A DNA stretch of 21,595 nucleotides from an uncultured Xanthobacteraceae bacterium (GTDB taxonomy: Bacteria > Pseudomonadota > Alphaproteobacteria > Rhizobiales > Xanthobacteraceae). The position numbers and the translations under genes were made by a program. Of this stretch, positions 10,121 to 17,536 are shown piece after piece. Each line of letters starts with the position of its first letter. Position 1 is the stretch's first letter. The stretch is from positions 1 through 21,595 of the forward strand of contig CATPBC010000500.1 in NCBI GenBank assembly GCA_955652195.1, written 5' to 3'. A model generated the notes under the pieces. That model did no database searches and was not told the origin of the DNA. It worked only from the letters and a program-made list of their open reading frames with translations.

Positions 10121-11038
10121 CTAGGCAACGCGTTTGGCCCGCACAATCTCGTAGCCGGCTATTACGGCTGCGCGGTCTGCGGCTGGGAATTCGGACAGGG
10201 GCGGATCGACGCGCACCCATTGCGGATCGCCGTGGATATGCGCGAGCAGTGCCTTTATTCCGGGGACCAGCGGTTTGCCGTCGAATAGCTTGCGGATCGC
10301 GACCGCTTCGCCGAGAGCCACGGCATCGCCAGAGCGATAGGCGCGCGCACATAGATCGGCGTTGAGATTCGCTGTCGCAGAAATGCAGCCGGCGAACGGA
10401 CCCGACCGCGCTTCCGGCAGTGCCGCTTCCGTGGAGGGAAAGACCTTAAAGCGCGGAAGGATCGCGGCGGCTTCGCGCGCGTAGGCCATATCGCCCGACG
10501 AATCTTTTAGACCCTCGATCCGTTCGCCGAAATTCTGCAGCAGCCGGCGGATCAGCGCGATGTGCCACGGCAGGCCCGATTGCGCTGGAAAATGGTAAAG
10601 ATAAACCGGGATGGGCTTAGCCGCGGTCGCCGCCAGAATGGCATCGATCACGGCGAGGAGGCCGTCGTCCGCCACGCCTTTGTAATAGAATGGCGGCAGC
10701 ACTAGCGCGCCGGCAAAGCCAAGCTCGGCGGCGTGCCTAGTCAGGGCAATGGCATCGGCCAATGCTGCGGCGCCGGTGCCCACCATCATGCGCTCGAGCG
10801 GCAGACCGCTCTCGGCATAGGCGGTCATCACACGGCGGCGCTGATCGAGCGAGAACGAGGTGGCCTCGCCGGTCGTGCCCAGCACGTTGAGACCATCGCA
10901 GCCGTTGGCGAGGAGAAAACGAGCGAGCGCGATCGAGCGCGCACAATCGGGCTCACCGGTCGCATCCACTGCCGTGGCGATTGCGGCGATTACGCCGCGC
11001 AGCCCCCCACGAGGTTTTTCATTTTGAGTTGTGGCCAT
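10121..11038 (-). CDS. DapA-family (dihydrodipicolinate synthase-like) lyase/aldolase
   Basis: The 305-residue protein belongs to the class I, Schiff-base-forming (beta/alpha)8 family that includes DapA, N-acetylneuraminate lyase and several sugar-acid or aromatic aldolases. GTTGE (54-58) is the carboxylate-binding loop, Tyr148 in YLYHFP is the catalytic tyrosine and Lys178 in GLKDSSGD is the Schiff-base lysine. Length is normal. It is unlikely to be the biosynthetic dapA, because it closes an operon with a Rieske protein and an amidohydrolase and diverges in the region after the active site. A pyruvate-releasing aldolase or a dehydratase is the reasonable class, substrate unknown. AGGA eight bases before the ATG supports the start. 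Confidence 0.85.
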   Translation of the reverse strand: MATTQNEKPRGGLRGVIAAIATAVDATGEPDCARSIALARFLLANGCDGLNVLGTTGEATSFSLDQRRRVMTAYAESGLPLERMMVGTGAAALADAIALTRHAAELGFAGALVLPPFYYKGVADDGLLAVIDAILAATAAKPIPVYLYHFPAQSGLPWHIALIRRLLQNFGERIEGLKDSSGDMAYAREAAAILPRFKVFPSTEAALPEARSGPFAGCISATANLNADLCARAYRSGDAVALGEAVAIRKLFDGKPLVPGIKALLAHIHGDPQWVRVDPPLSEFPAADRAAVIAGYEIVRAKRVA

Positions 11039-11184
11039 GCTTCGATCCTGACGTCGATAAATCCCAGTGCTGATAAGCGATCTGTGTTTGGGTCTCGGCG
11101 GACCACTAAAGGATCACGCTGCGATGTTCAATCGAGCCGCGGCGTCAGCCGAAGAGGTGCGGCCGGGCCAGATCGGGCCATGAT

Positions 11185-11550
11185 TCAGGCTATGCTGATG
11201 TAAATCTGCCCATTGCGAACGGCGACCGGGACCGGCGTGAGCCGCATCGACGGGTCGCCCGGATGGCAGCCGGTCGCAAGATCGAATTCATAGCCGTGCC
11301 ACGGGCAGACGATGTGGCGCTGTTTGCCGAAGCGCAAGCCGGCGCTTTTCTTTTCCGGTGTGATTACTTCCTCGACCTGGTTGAAAATCTTGCCTTGGCA
11401 GACCGGACCGCCGGCATGCGGACAGATATTTTCATAGGCGAGCACTTTGCTGCCGGTGCGAAAAATCCCGACCTCGATATTGTCGAAAGCGAATATCCGG
11501 TAATCGCCATCGGCAATATCAGTCAGCTTGGCAACTGAAACTTCTCCCAT
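11185..11550 (-). CDS. Rieske [2Fe-2S] ferredoxin-like protein
   Basis: The 121-residue soluble protein has one Rieske domain. Cys43-Pro-His45 and Cys82-Pro-Trp-His85 form the CxH...CxxH cluster ligands, and the fold continues to FDLATGCHPGDPSMRLTPVPVAVRNGQIYI, which is typical of Rieske ferredoxins and of the small subunit of nitrite reductase (NirD-like). No membrane segment or transport signal is present, so it should act in the cytoplasm as an electron carrier. No dedicated oxygenase large subunit is seen in the window, leaving its partner unknown. GGAGGGAGCGGAG upstream of the ATG gives a strong ribosome-binding site. It lies 50 bases after the unknown 114-residue gene and 146 bases before the DapA-like gene, in the same direction. 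Confidence 0.93.
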   Translation of the reverse strand: MGEVSVAKLTDIADGDYRIFAFDNIEVGIFRTGSKVLAYENICPHAGGPVCQGKIFNQVEEVITPEKKSAGLRFGKQRHIVCPWHGYEFDLATGCHPGDPSMRLTPVPVAVRNGQIYISIA

Positions 11551-11600
11551 CTGCTACTCCGCTCCCTCCATAATGCGGCATCCTTTGCCACCGGCATTCA

Positions 11601-11945
11601 TTACTCAATGCCTTGCGGGCGATGAAACCAGATTGCCACGTCAAACATGTTGAGATCCGCCGCCCTGATCATGCCGCACGCAGTCACAACGGTCTCGGTT
11701 GCCGTGACCGAACCCGGCGCAAAGGGCGCCACATCGTGACCGCGGCGCTCTACCTTCGCGGCATAGATTTTCACCGCCGCGGTGAGCACCTGCTGCAGCG
11801 TTCGATCGGAAATGGCATCCGGCGTGCCGCGCTTGAGCGCGGTGCGCGCTTCGGCACAAAATTCGGCCGTCATCGCGGAGCGCGATGATTTGTGCCGGCG
11901 CTTGCCGGTGCGTTTGTTCGTTGTTCGCCGCGCCGCAGCAGGCAT
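11601..11945 (-). CDS. Unknown 114-residue protein coupled to the amidohydrolase
   Basis: I do not recognise this protein. It begins with a strongly basic, disordered-looking tail (MPAAARRTTNKRTGKRRHKSS, residues 1-21). Two predicted helices follow, TAEFCAEARTALKRG and DRTLQQVLTAAVKIYAAKVERRG, then an acidic-poor segment with TATETVVTACGMIRAADLNMFDVAIWFHRP. No known catalytic motif or membrane span stands out. The start codon lies six bases after the stop of the amidohydrolase gene, which implies translational coupling and a shared job, perhaps as an accessory subunit (inference). An alternative internal start at Met25 would remove the basic tail. Confidence 0.75.
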   Translation of the reverse strand: MPAAARRTTNKRTGKRRHKSSRSAMTAEFCAEARTALKRGTPDAISDRTLQQVLTAAVKIYAAKVERRGHDVAPFAPGSVTATETVVTACGMIRAADLNMFDVAIWFHRPQGIE

Positions 11946-11951
11946 TTCGGT

Positions 11952-13262
11952 TCAGGCGGTAACGGGCACGCGCCCCGCCGGAGCGTGTTTCGCCTTGGCG
12001 AGCTTGTGCTTGGGGACGTCAAGGTTGAACAACCGCGCGGCATTGAGGCCCAGAATATTGCGCTTGGCCTGTTCGTTCAGGAACGGCAGGCTGGTGATCG
12101 AATTTGGCAGATCGAAGTCCCAGTGCGGCCAATCCGAAGCAAACAGCAATTGCGTCTTGGCATTGATTGCATCGAATGCCGCCTCGGTGAGCTTTAGATT
12201 CGACCGTTCGAGCGGCTGGCTGGTGAAATACATTTCGGCGATATATTCGCTCGGCCGGCGCTTTAATAGCGGCGCCTCCGATGACCGCATCATGTATTCG
12301 GAATCGAGCCGCTGCATCAGGAACGGCACCCAGGCCAATCCGCTTTCGATCCACAGCACATTGAGTTTGGGAAAGCGCTCGGGCAGCCCGTTGATGATCC
12401 AGTTCGTCAGATGAATGAGATTGTAATAGACGAACGAGATCGAGTGCATGGAAATGAAGCGGTTGCATTGCTGCATCGACTGATCGCCCCAGTGGAATCC
12501 GGAATGGAAGCCGAGCGGCTTCCCACTCGCCTGGATCGCCGAGTAAAGCGGCATATAGCTATCGTGATTGACGGCGCGGAAACGCGTTGAAGTAACGGAG
12601 TAGCCGATGATGCCGGGATTATCGGCGTACATCTCGACCGCCTTAACGCAAGCTTCGGGATGGTTGAACGGCAGGTACAGCATCGCCTTGATACGCGAGT
12701 CCTGCGGCAGGATTTCTTCAGTCAGCCATTTGTTGAAGGCGTTGCCGATGACGACTTCGGTCTCGACCTGCGGATGCATGCCAAGCACCAGCATTGGCGT
12801 CGGGAACACCACCATATAGTCGATGCCCATTGAATCCATTGCGCGCTGGACCAGCGTCACCTGGGCGTGGGTTCGTCCGCCTGGCACGCTCTCGGCGAGC
12901 CGCTGCTGGTGCGGGATGCGCCCGAACACGTCCTGATGCAAAAATCCTGGTGTGGCGTTGAGGAGCCCGGGCGGCGAGCCGCCGCGATCCTTGAACGCGC
13001 GCGCCATCTGCCGGTACACGTCGCTGTCCATGCGATCGATGATTTCCGACCAGAAAGCGGTCTCGGTGACATGCGCATCGACATCGACAATGAAATAGTC
13101 GTCGCGTTTCTCTTTGGCGGCGTGCGCAAGGATGTCGCGCGTATCGGTCTGGACGGTAATTTTTGGCAGTTCCTTTACGCGCGCTGCTTTTTTTCCGTTT
13201 TTGCTGCCATTGCCGTTGTGTTTCTTGCCATTGTTCGAATTCGGCGGCATTCGCTTGAGCAT
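11952..13262 (-). CDS. Amidohydrolase-2 family metal-dependent hydrolase/decarboxylase
   Basis: The 436-residue protein belongs to the amidohydrolase-related family (PF04909) of ACMSD, gamma-resorcylate decarboxylase and related C-C or C-N lyases. Visible metal-site motifs are Asp60-Val-Asp62-Ala-His64, GFHSGFHWG with His253, and SDWPHWD with Asp377. LNVLWIESGLAWVPFLMQRLD (300-320) is the characteristic strand-helix before the last motif. The first 30 residues are unusual, rich in Asn, Lys and Gly (NSNNGKKHNGNGSKNGKK), probably disordered. A strong GGAGGAAA seven bases before the ATG confirms the start, so this tail is likely translated. It heads the operon that continues with the unknown protein, the Rieske protein and the DapA-like protein. 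A decarboxylase or hydrolase of an aromatic or cyclic acid is plausible; the substrate is unknown. Confidence 0.9.
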   Translation of the reverse strand: MLKRMPPNSNNGKKHNGNGSKNGKKAARVKELPKITVQTDTRDILAHAAKEKRDDYFIVDVDAHVTETAFWSEIIDRMDSDVYRQMARAFKDRGGSPPGLLNATPGFLHQDVFGRIPHQQRLAESVPGGRTHAQVTLVQRAMDSMGIDYMVVFPTPMLVLGMHPQVETEVVIGNAFNKWLTEEILPQDSRIKAMLYLPFNHPEACVKAVEMYADNPGIIGYSVTSTRFRAVNHDSYMPLYSAIQASGKPLGFHSGFHWGDQSMQQCNRFISMHSISFVYYNLIHLTNWIINGLPERFPKLNVLWIESGLAWVPFLMQRLDSEYMMRSSEAPLLKRRPSEYIAEMYFTSQPLERSNLKLTEAAFDAINAKTQLLFASDWPHWDFDLPNSITSLPFLNEQAKRNILGLNAARLFNLDVPKHKLAKAKHAPAGRVPVTA

Positions 13263-13374
13263 CGATTTCCTCCACTGAAGCGGAGCATTGGGCGGAGCGG
13301 GCGCGTTCAGGCTCTCGCTGTTTCACGAAACCTAGCAGAAGCGAAAGGCTTTGGCATCGCATAGCAGCCCGTCA

Positions 13375-13403
13375 TTGACCGGCCCCGGTGCCAGAGCTAC
13401 GAA
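13375..13403 (+). promoter_or_regulatory. Possible promoter of the FAD-subunit/cupin pair
   Basis: TTGACC (13375-13380) is a good -35 match and is followed 17 bases later by TACGAA (13398-13403), a poor -10. It lies in the 192-base spacer between the divergent amidohydrolase and FAD-subunit genes. No convincing promoter could be read for the opposite direction. Confidence 0.25.
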
Positions 13404-13425
13404 AAACCAAGAAATTTCGGCCATT

Positions 13426-13451
13426 CCGGTCGGCTGAGCCGACTCGGTGGA
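13426..13451 (+). promoter_or_regulatory. Hairpin overlapping the ribosome-binding site
   Basis: GTCGGC-TGA-GCCGAC (13429-13443) is a perfect inverted repeat. It extends by CCG (13426-13428) against CGG (13445-13447) past a single bulged T, giving nine pairs. The 3' strand of the stem runs into GGTGGA (13446-13451), the only Shine-Dalgarno-like sequence before the ATG at 13455. Folding would restrict ribosome access; a regulatory role is inference. Confidence 0.5.
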
Positions 13452-13454
13452 ACC

Positions 13455-14321
13455 ATGAAGCTTTCCGCATTCGACTATGCCTGTCCGGCGACAGTCGCCG
13501 AAGCCGTTGCGCTTCTCGCAGCGCATGGCGGCGACGCCAAACCGATTGCGGGGGGCCAGAGTCTAGTGCCGATGCTGGCGTTTCGGCTTGCCGCGCCGAC
13601 ATTGCTTGTGGATCTGCGCAAGCTCGATGAACTGCGGGACATAACGATCGGCGACCGCGGCGTCACGCTCGGGGCAATGGTGCGCTGGCGCGATATTCTT
13701 GAACGCCCGAGGCTGCGCCAAGCGCATCCGCTGCTGACGGCGGCGGTCAAGCACATCGCCCATTATCAGATCCGCAATCGCGGTACCGTCGGCGGCGGCT
13801 TGGCGCACGCCGATCCTGCCGCGGAGCTGCCCTGTATTGCCGTCACCTGCGAGGCAGAAATTGTCGCGCTCGGGCCAAAAGGCCGGCGCGTTATTACCGC
13901 CGCCGAGTTCTTCCGGGGCGCGCTGCTGACTGCTTTACAGCCGGACGAGATCATCACCGAAATTCGTTTCCCGGCATGGCCGCGAGACCGCCGGTTCGGG
14001 TTCCGGGAATTTGCCCGCCGCCGTGGCGATTTCGCTTTGGCTGCGGCAGCTGTGTGCTTCGATGTAGTGGAGCAAAAATTCCGTAATGTTCGCGTCGGCG
14101 CTATCGGGGCCGCAGACCGGCCGATGCGGCTCGCCGCGGCCGAGCGCGCGCTCGAAGCGCACGACATGACCGAAGCGAGGATCGGTGCCGGCGCGGCTGC
14201 GGCCGCCGGCGCAGTCGATCCGGCCGATGACATTCACGCCAGCGGCGCTTATCGCAAGACATTGATTGGCGTCATGGTCGAGCGCGCATTGCGCGACGCC
14301 ATGACCGGTCCCATTGTCTAA
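13455..14321 (+). CDS. CoxM-type FAD-binding subunit of a molybdenum hydroxylase
   Basis: The 288-residue protein matches the medium (FAD) subunit of the xanthine dehydrogenase/CO dehydrogenase family, which passes electrons from [2Fe-2S] clusters to an acceptor. AGGQSL (32-37) and RNRGTVGGGLAHADPAAELP (107-126) are the two FAD-binding motifs. The C-terminal part (about 170-285) is the CO-dehydrogenase flavoprotein C-terminal domain with RRRGDFALAAAAV. Length is typical. No large (Mo-cofactor) or small ([2Fe-2S]) subunit gene is found in the window, where such genes are normally adjacent, so this is an orphan, or its partners are elsewhere. The downstream cupin starts 54 bases on in the same direction. 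Confidence 0.92.
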   Translation: MKLSAFDYACPATVAEAVALLAAHGGDAKPIAGGQSLVPMLAFRLAAPTLLVDLRKLDELRDITIGDRGVTLGAMVRWRDILERPRLRQAHPLLTAAVKHIAHYQIRNRGTVGGGLAHADPAAELPCIAVTCEAEIVALGPKGRRVITAAEFFRGALLTALQPDEIITEIRFPAWPRDRRFGFREFARRRGDFALAAAAVCFDVVEQKFRNVRVGAIGAADRPMRLAAAERALEAHDMTEARIGAGAAAAAGAVDPADDIHASGAYRKTLIGVMVERALRDAMTGPIV

Positions 14322-14375
14322 GCTTGAAGACGGCAACAGCCTGACTTTCAGCCAGCAAGCAGGGAGTATTCGTTC

Positions 14376-14906
14376 ATGAGTGGAGCACGGCATCCGCGCC
14401 CGAAAGAGCTCGAAGGCGTTCCGCTTGAAGAGATCATGAAAAAATATGTCGGTCGCTACAAAGACAAGAAGCCCGACTGGGCGGCGTTCGAGGACGCCAA
14501 AACCGAGGGCTATAAGCGCGCGCAGTACCGCATCATTGGCGCCGGCGGCTCCGGCAAGCACGATGATGCCACGGTGATCCCGGCCGGCAATTTCACGCTA
14601 TCGATCATGTATGTCGAGCCGGGCCAAGGCAACGCGGCGCATACCCACGAAGTGGAGGAGTGCTTTTTCGTTTTGCAGGGCATTCTCGATGTCTTCCTCG
14701 AAGACGAGAGCGGCAGGCGCGTCACGACCCGGCTAGGGCCGTGGGAGTGCATCTCGTGTCCAGCAGGCGTGATCCACGGTTATCAGAACGACTCGCTGGA
14801 GCCGGTCTATTTCCAGGTGATGCTCGGCCGCGGCAGGCCGGATACGATGGGCTATGCCGACGATCAGCTCTACAAGCGCAAAGACGCGCATTTGAAAGCG
14901 GTATAG
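14376..14906 (+). CDS. Single-domain cupin protein
   Basis: The 176-residue protein has both cupin metal-binding motifs. Motif 1 is GQGNAAHTHEVEECFFVLQG, with the HxH, Glu and Gly at canonical spacing. Motif 2 is PAGVIHGYQN, with the second His. It is therefore likely to bind a divalent metal, as in small dioxygenases, isomerases or sensory cupins. The N-terminal 60 residues are charged and carry the family-unusual EEIMKKYVGRYKDKKPDW. AGGGAG nine bases before the ATG supports the start. It is probably co-transcribed with the FAD subunit 54 bases upstream, pointing to oxidative metabolism of a small organic substrate, not identifiable here. Confidence 0.88.
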   Translation: MSGARHPRPKELEGVPLEEIMKKYVGRYKDKKPDWAAFEDAKTEGYKRAQYRIIGAGGSGKHDDATVIPAGNFTLSIMYVEPGQGNAAHTHEVEECFFVLQGILDVFLEDESGRRVTTRLGPWECISCPAGVIHGYQNDSLEPVYFQVMLGRGRPDTMGYADDQLYKRKDAHLKAV

Positions 14907-14964
14907 GCGCAGCGCCCAAAACCCAGGGTCCGGTTTCGCCAGCGGCCCACAGATAACAACCAAT

Positions 14965-15942
14965 TTAACCGTAAGTCGGCACAAACAGCTTCTCGATCGG
15001 AATCGGCTCGGCGATAAGGCCCTGTTCGACCATATAGGTCACCAGTGCCTCGAGCGTTGGCCGATTTGGCTCGACGCCGTACGGCCAGCAGTCGCCGCCA
15101 AACAGCGCATCGACCTCGTCGATGTCGGCCGGCAGCCACGGCAGCATGTAGCGCAGCGTGCCGGGAAAACGCATCTTCTGCCACGCCCAATCCTTGGCGG
15201 CGCAGAAAGCCTCGTAGAGGCTTGTCACTACGAAAGGATGTCGCTCGTAGACGTCGTTGCGGATGACGACCGAGTGCATGATCGGGAAAATCCGCGTGCG
15301 GCGAAAGTAATCTTGCTCGCGCGCGCGATAATCCGGAAACAACCGAACGACATCGGGATGGCGGCTAAGCGCGCGCGGCAGATTGGAGCCGATGATGGCA
15401 TGAATTTCGCCGGCCTCGAGGAGATCGCTCAATGACCTGCCGGTCTTGTTCGGTGTGATGTTCACCGGTTTAAGCAGCGGCATCGGCGAAGGGTGACCGT
15501 AGCTGCCCGGCTCGTTGACGGCGCCTTGCACCCATTCGATCCCGGAAAGGTCGATGCCGAGATCGTGTTGCATCAGACCACGAATGAAAATCGCGGCAGT
15601 CTGGGTGTAAAGCGGCACGCCGATGCGCTTACCAGCCAGGTCCTTTGGCGCGCTCACGAAACGGCGGTTCACCACGATGAAGCCATGGCGAAATACCCGT
15701 GAGGCAAAGACCGGCAGCGCCACGAACGGCAATTTCTTCACCGCGAACCGGCTGACATATTCGGAACTCGACATTTCACAGGCGTCGAATTCCAGCCGGT
15801 TGGTCATGCGGTCGAAAATCTCCCGCGGGTTGTCGATGACAAGAAAATTGAGGTCGATGCCATCCGGTTTAACGTCTCCGGTGTAGAGCGCCAGCATTCG
15901 GTCGTAGAGGCCGCAGGCGAAGGTGATCGGCAGGGCAGGCAT
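14965..15942 (-). CDS. Binding-protein-fold homologue of 4,5-dihydroxyphthalate decarboxylase type
   Basis: The 325-residue protein resembles the family annotated either as 4,5-dihydroxyphthalate decarboxylase (Pht5-like) or as ABC transporter substrate-binding protein, with a periplasmic-binding-protein-II-like fold. Recognisable family features are the N-terminal LPITFACGLYDRMLALYTGDVKPDGIDL, FDACEMSSSEYV (52-63) and the C-terminal GGDCWPYGVEPNRPTLEAL. There is no signal peptide or lipobox, which favours a cytoplasmic enzyme or carrier over an exported binding protein. No permease or ATPase gene is adjacent. CGAGG nine bases before the ATG supports the start. It is divergent from homospermidine synthase and convergent with the cupin. 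Enzyme versus binding role is unresolved. Confidence 0.82.
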   Translation of the reverse strand: MPALPITFACGLYDRMLALYTGDVKPDGIDLNFLVIDNPREIFDRMTNRLEFDACEMSSSEYVSRFAVKKLPFVALPVFASRVFRHGFIVVNRRFVSAPKDLAGKRIGVPLYTQTAAIFIRGLMQHDLGIDLSGIEWVQGAVNEPGSYGHPSPMPLLKPVNITPNKTGRSLSDLLEAGEIHAIIGSNLPRALSRHPDVVRLFPDYRAREQDYFRRTRIFPIMHSVVIRNDVYERHPFVVTSLYEAFCAAKDWAWQKMRFPGTLRYMLPWLPADIDEVDALFGGDCWPYGVEPNRPTLEALVTYMVEQGLIAEPIPIEKLFVPTYG

Positions 15943-16052
15943 TTCAAACGCCTCGCGCGTAGTTTGCTAAAATAGTTTCCCAGTATTACACAGCGCCAGC
16001 CATGACGCCCGCTTGACGGCGCGTATTTGATCCAATTCACTTTGGATAACGA

Positions 16053-17483
16053 ATGAAAGACTCATTATTGCTCGCCCGCTTCGACGGCCCAATCGTCATG
16101 ATCGGCTTCGGCTCGATCGGCAAAGGCACCCTGCCGCTGATCGAGCGGCACCTTGCCTTTGATCGCGAGAAATTCGTCGTCATCGCACCCGATGATGCCG
16201 ACCGCCGCCTGCTCGACGAACGTCAAATTCGCTTCCTGCACCTTGCGATTACGCGCGAAAACTATCGCGACATCCTCAAGCCGCTCCTCACCTGCGGTCC
16301 CGGCCGCGGCATGATCGTCAATCTCTCGGTCGATACGTCTTCGGTTGATCTGATGGAATTCTGCAAGGACGTCGATGCGTTTTACATCGATACCGTCGTC
16401 GAACCCTGGCCGGGGCTTTATTTGGACGGCACGCGCTCGCTGTCGAAGCGGTCAAATTACGCTTTGCGCGAAGGGGTTCTTGACCTCCGCCGGCGCCGGC
16501 CTGGCGGTATCACGGCTGTGAGCTGCTGCGGCGCCAATCCAGGCATGGTGTCCTGGATGGTCAAGCAGGCACTGATCGACATCGCCAAAGATTTGAAGCT
16601 CGACTTCGTGGAGCCGTCCACACGGCAGGATTGGGGACGCCTGATGCAGCGTGCCGGCGTCAAGGGCATCCACATCGCCGAGCGCGATACGCAGCGGTCC
16701 AACACGCCAAAACCGCGCGGTAAGTTCATCAATACCTGGTCGGTAGAAGGGTTCATCGCCGAAGGCCTGCAGCCATCGGAGCTCGGCTGGGGCACCCATG
16801 AAAAGAGCATGCCGCCCGGCGCCTACCACCACGATTTCGGCAGCGATGCTGCGATCTATCTGACCCGGCCCGGCGCCGGGACGCGCGTCCGCTCCTGGAC
16901 GCCGACGGCGCAAGCCCAGCACGGTTTTCTGGTGACGCACAACGAGTCGATCTCGATCGCCGACTACTTCACGCTGCGCGATAACGGCAAGGTGGTCTAT
17001 CGGCCGACCTGCCACTACGCCTATCATCCTTGCGACGACGCCATCCTCTCGCTGCATGAGATGGCGGGTCGCGGCTGGTTGCCGCAAAAGACCTGGCACA
17101 TTTTGAGCGAGGACGACATTGTCGACGGCATCGACGAGCTCGGTGTCCTGCTCTACGGGCATGCCAAGAACGCTTACTGGTACGGGTCGCAGCTCTCGAT
17201 CGAGGAGACCCGCAAGCTTGCGCCCTATCAGAATGCGACTGGCCTGCAAGTCACCTCGGCGGTGCTCGCCGGCATCGTCTGGATGCTGGAGAACCCGGAT
17301 TGCGGCATTGTCGAAGCCGATGAAATGGATTTCCGCCGCTGTCTTCACGTCCAGCGGCCCTATCTGGGCCCGGTGATCGGGCAATATACGGATTGGACGC
17401 CGCTGTCCGACCGCAGCCAGCTCTTCCCCGAGACCATAGACAGGGACGATCCCTGGCAGTTCAGCAACGTATTGGTGAGCTGA
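16053..17483 (+). CDS. hss: Homospermidine synthase
   Basis: The 476-residue NAD-dependent enzyme condenses two putrescines to sym-homospermidine with loss of ammonia (EC 2.5.1.44). GFGSIGKG (18-25) is the Rossmann nucleotide loop, SCCGANPGMVSWM (157-169) and GWGTHEKSMPPGAYHHDFG (245-263) are family hallmarks. Asp94, Glu117, Asn162, Trp229, Glu237, Glu298 and Asp361 fall at the numbers I recall for the structurally studied B. viridis enzyme, where Trp229 stabilises the substrate cation, so it should be active. Homospermidine is a main polyamine in many Hyphomicrobiales. It is transcribed away from the binding-protein homologue (110-base spacer) and converges on the ABC importer operon. Only a weak GGAT precedes the ATG. 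Confidence 0.96.
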   Translation: MKDSLLLARFDGPIVMIGFGSIGKGTLPLIERHLAFDREKFVVIAPDDADRRLLDERQIRFLHLAITRENYRDILKPLLTCGPGRGMIVNLSVDTSSVDLMEFCKDVDAFYIDTVVEPWPGLYLDGTRSLSKRSNYALREGVLDLRRRRPGGITAVSCCGANPGMVSWMVKQALIDIAKDLKLDFVEPSTRQDWGRLMQRAGVKGIHIAERDTQRSNTPKPRGKFINTWSVEGFIAEGLQPSELGWGTHEKSMPPGAYHHDFGSDAAIYLTRPGAGTRVRSWTPTAQAQHGFLVTHNESISIADYFTLRDNGKVVYRPTCHYAYHPCDDAILSLHEMAGRGWLPQKTWHILSEDDIVDGIDELGVLLYGHAKNAYWYGSQLSIEETRKLAPYQNATGLQVTSAVLAGIVWMLENPDCGIVEADEMDFRRCLHVQRPYLGPVIGQYTDWTPLSDRSQLFPETIDRDDPWQFSNVLVS

Positions 17484-17511
17484 TCAATCGATCAGCAGCG
17501 CCGGCGGCTGC
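17479..17511. terminator. Tandem hairpins between hss and importer operon
   Basis: GCTGATC (17479-17485) pairs with GATCAGC (17490-17496) over AATC. The stem includes the hss stop codon. GCAGC (17495-17499) can pair with GCTGC (17507-17511) to form a second, overlapping hairpin. No T-run follows on either strand. The position between convergent genes suggests a bidirectional 3'-end role. Confidence 0.4.
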
Positions 17512-17536
17512 GGGGAAACCAAACGCATAGCACCGG

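Noticed and set aside
16452..17384. 310-codon antisense ORF within homospermidine synthase
   Set aside because: It is the mirror of a strongly conserved gene; long antisense frames are common in GC-rich DNA.
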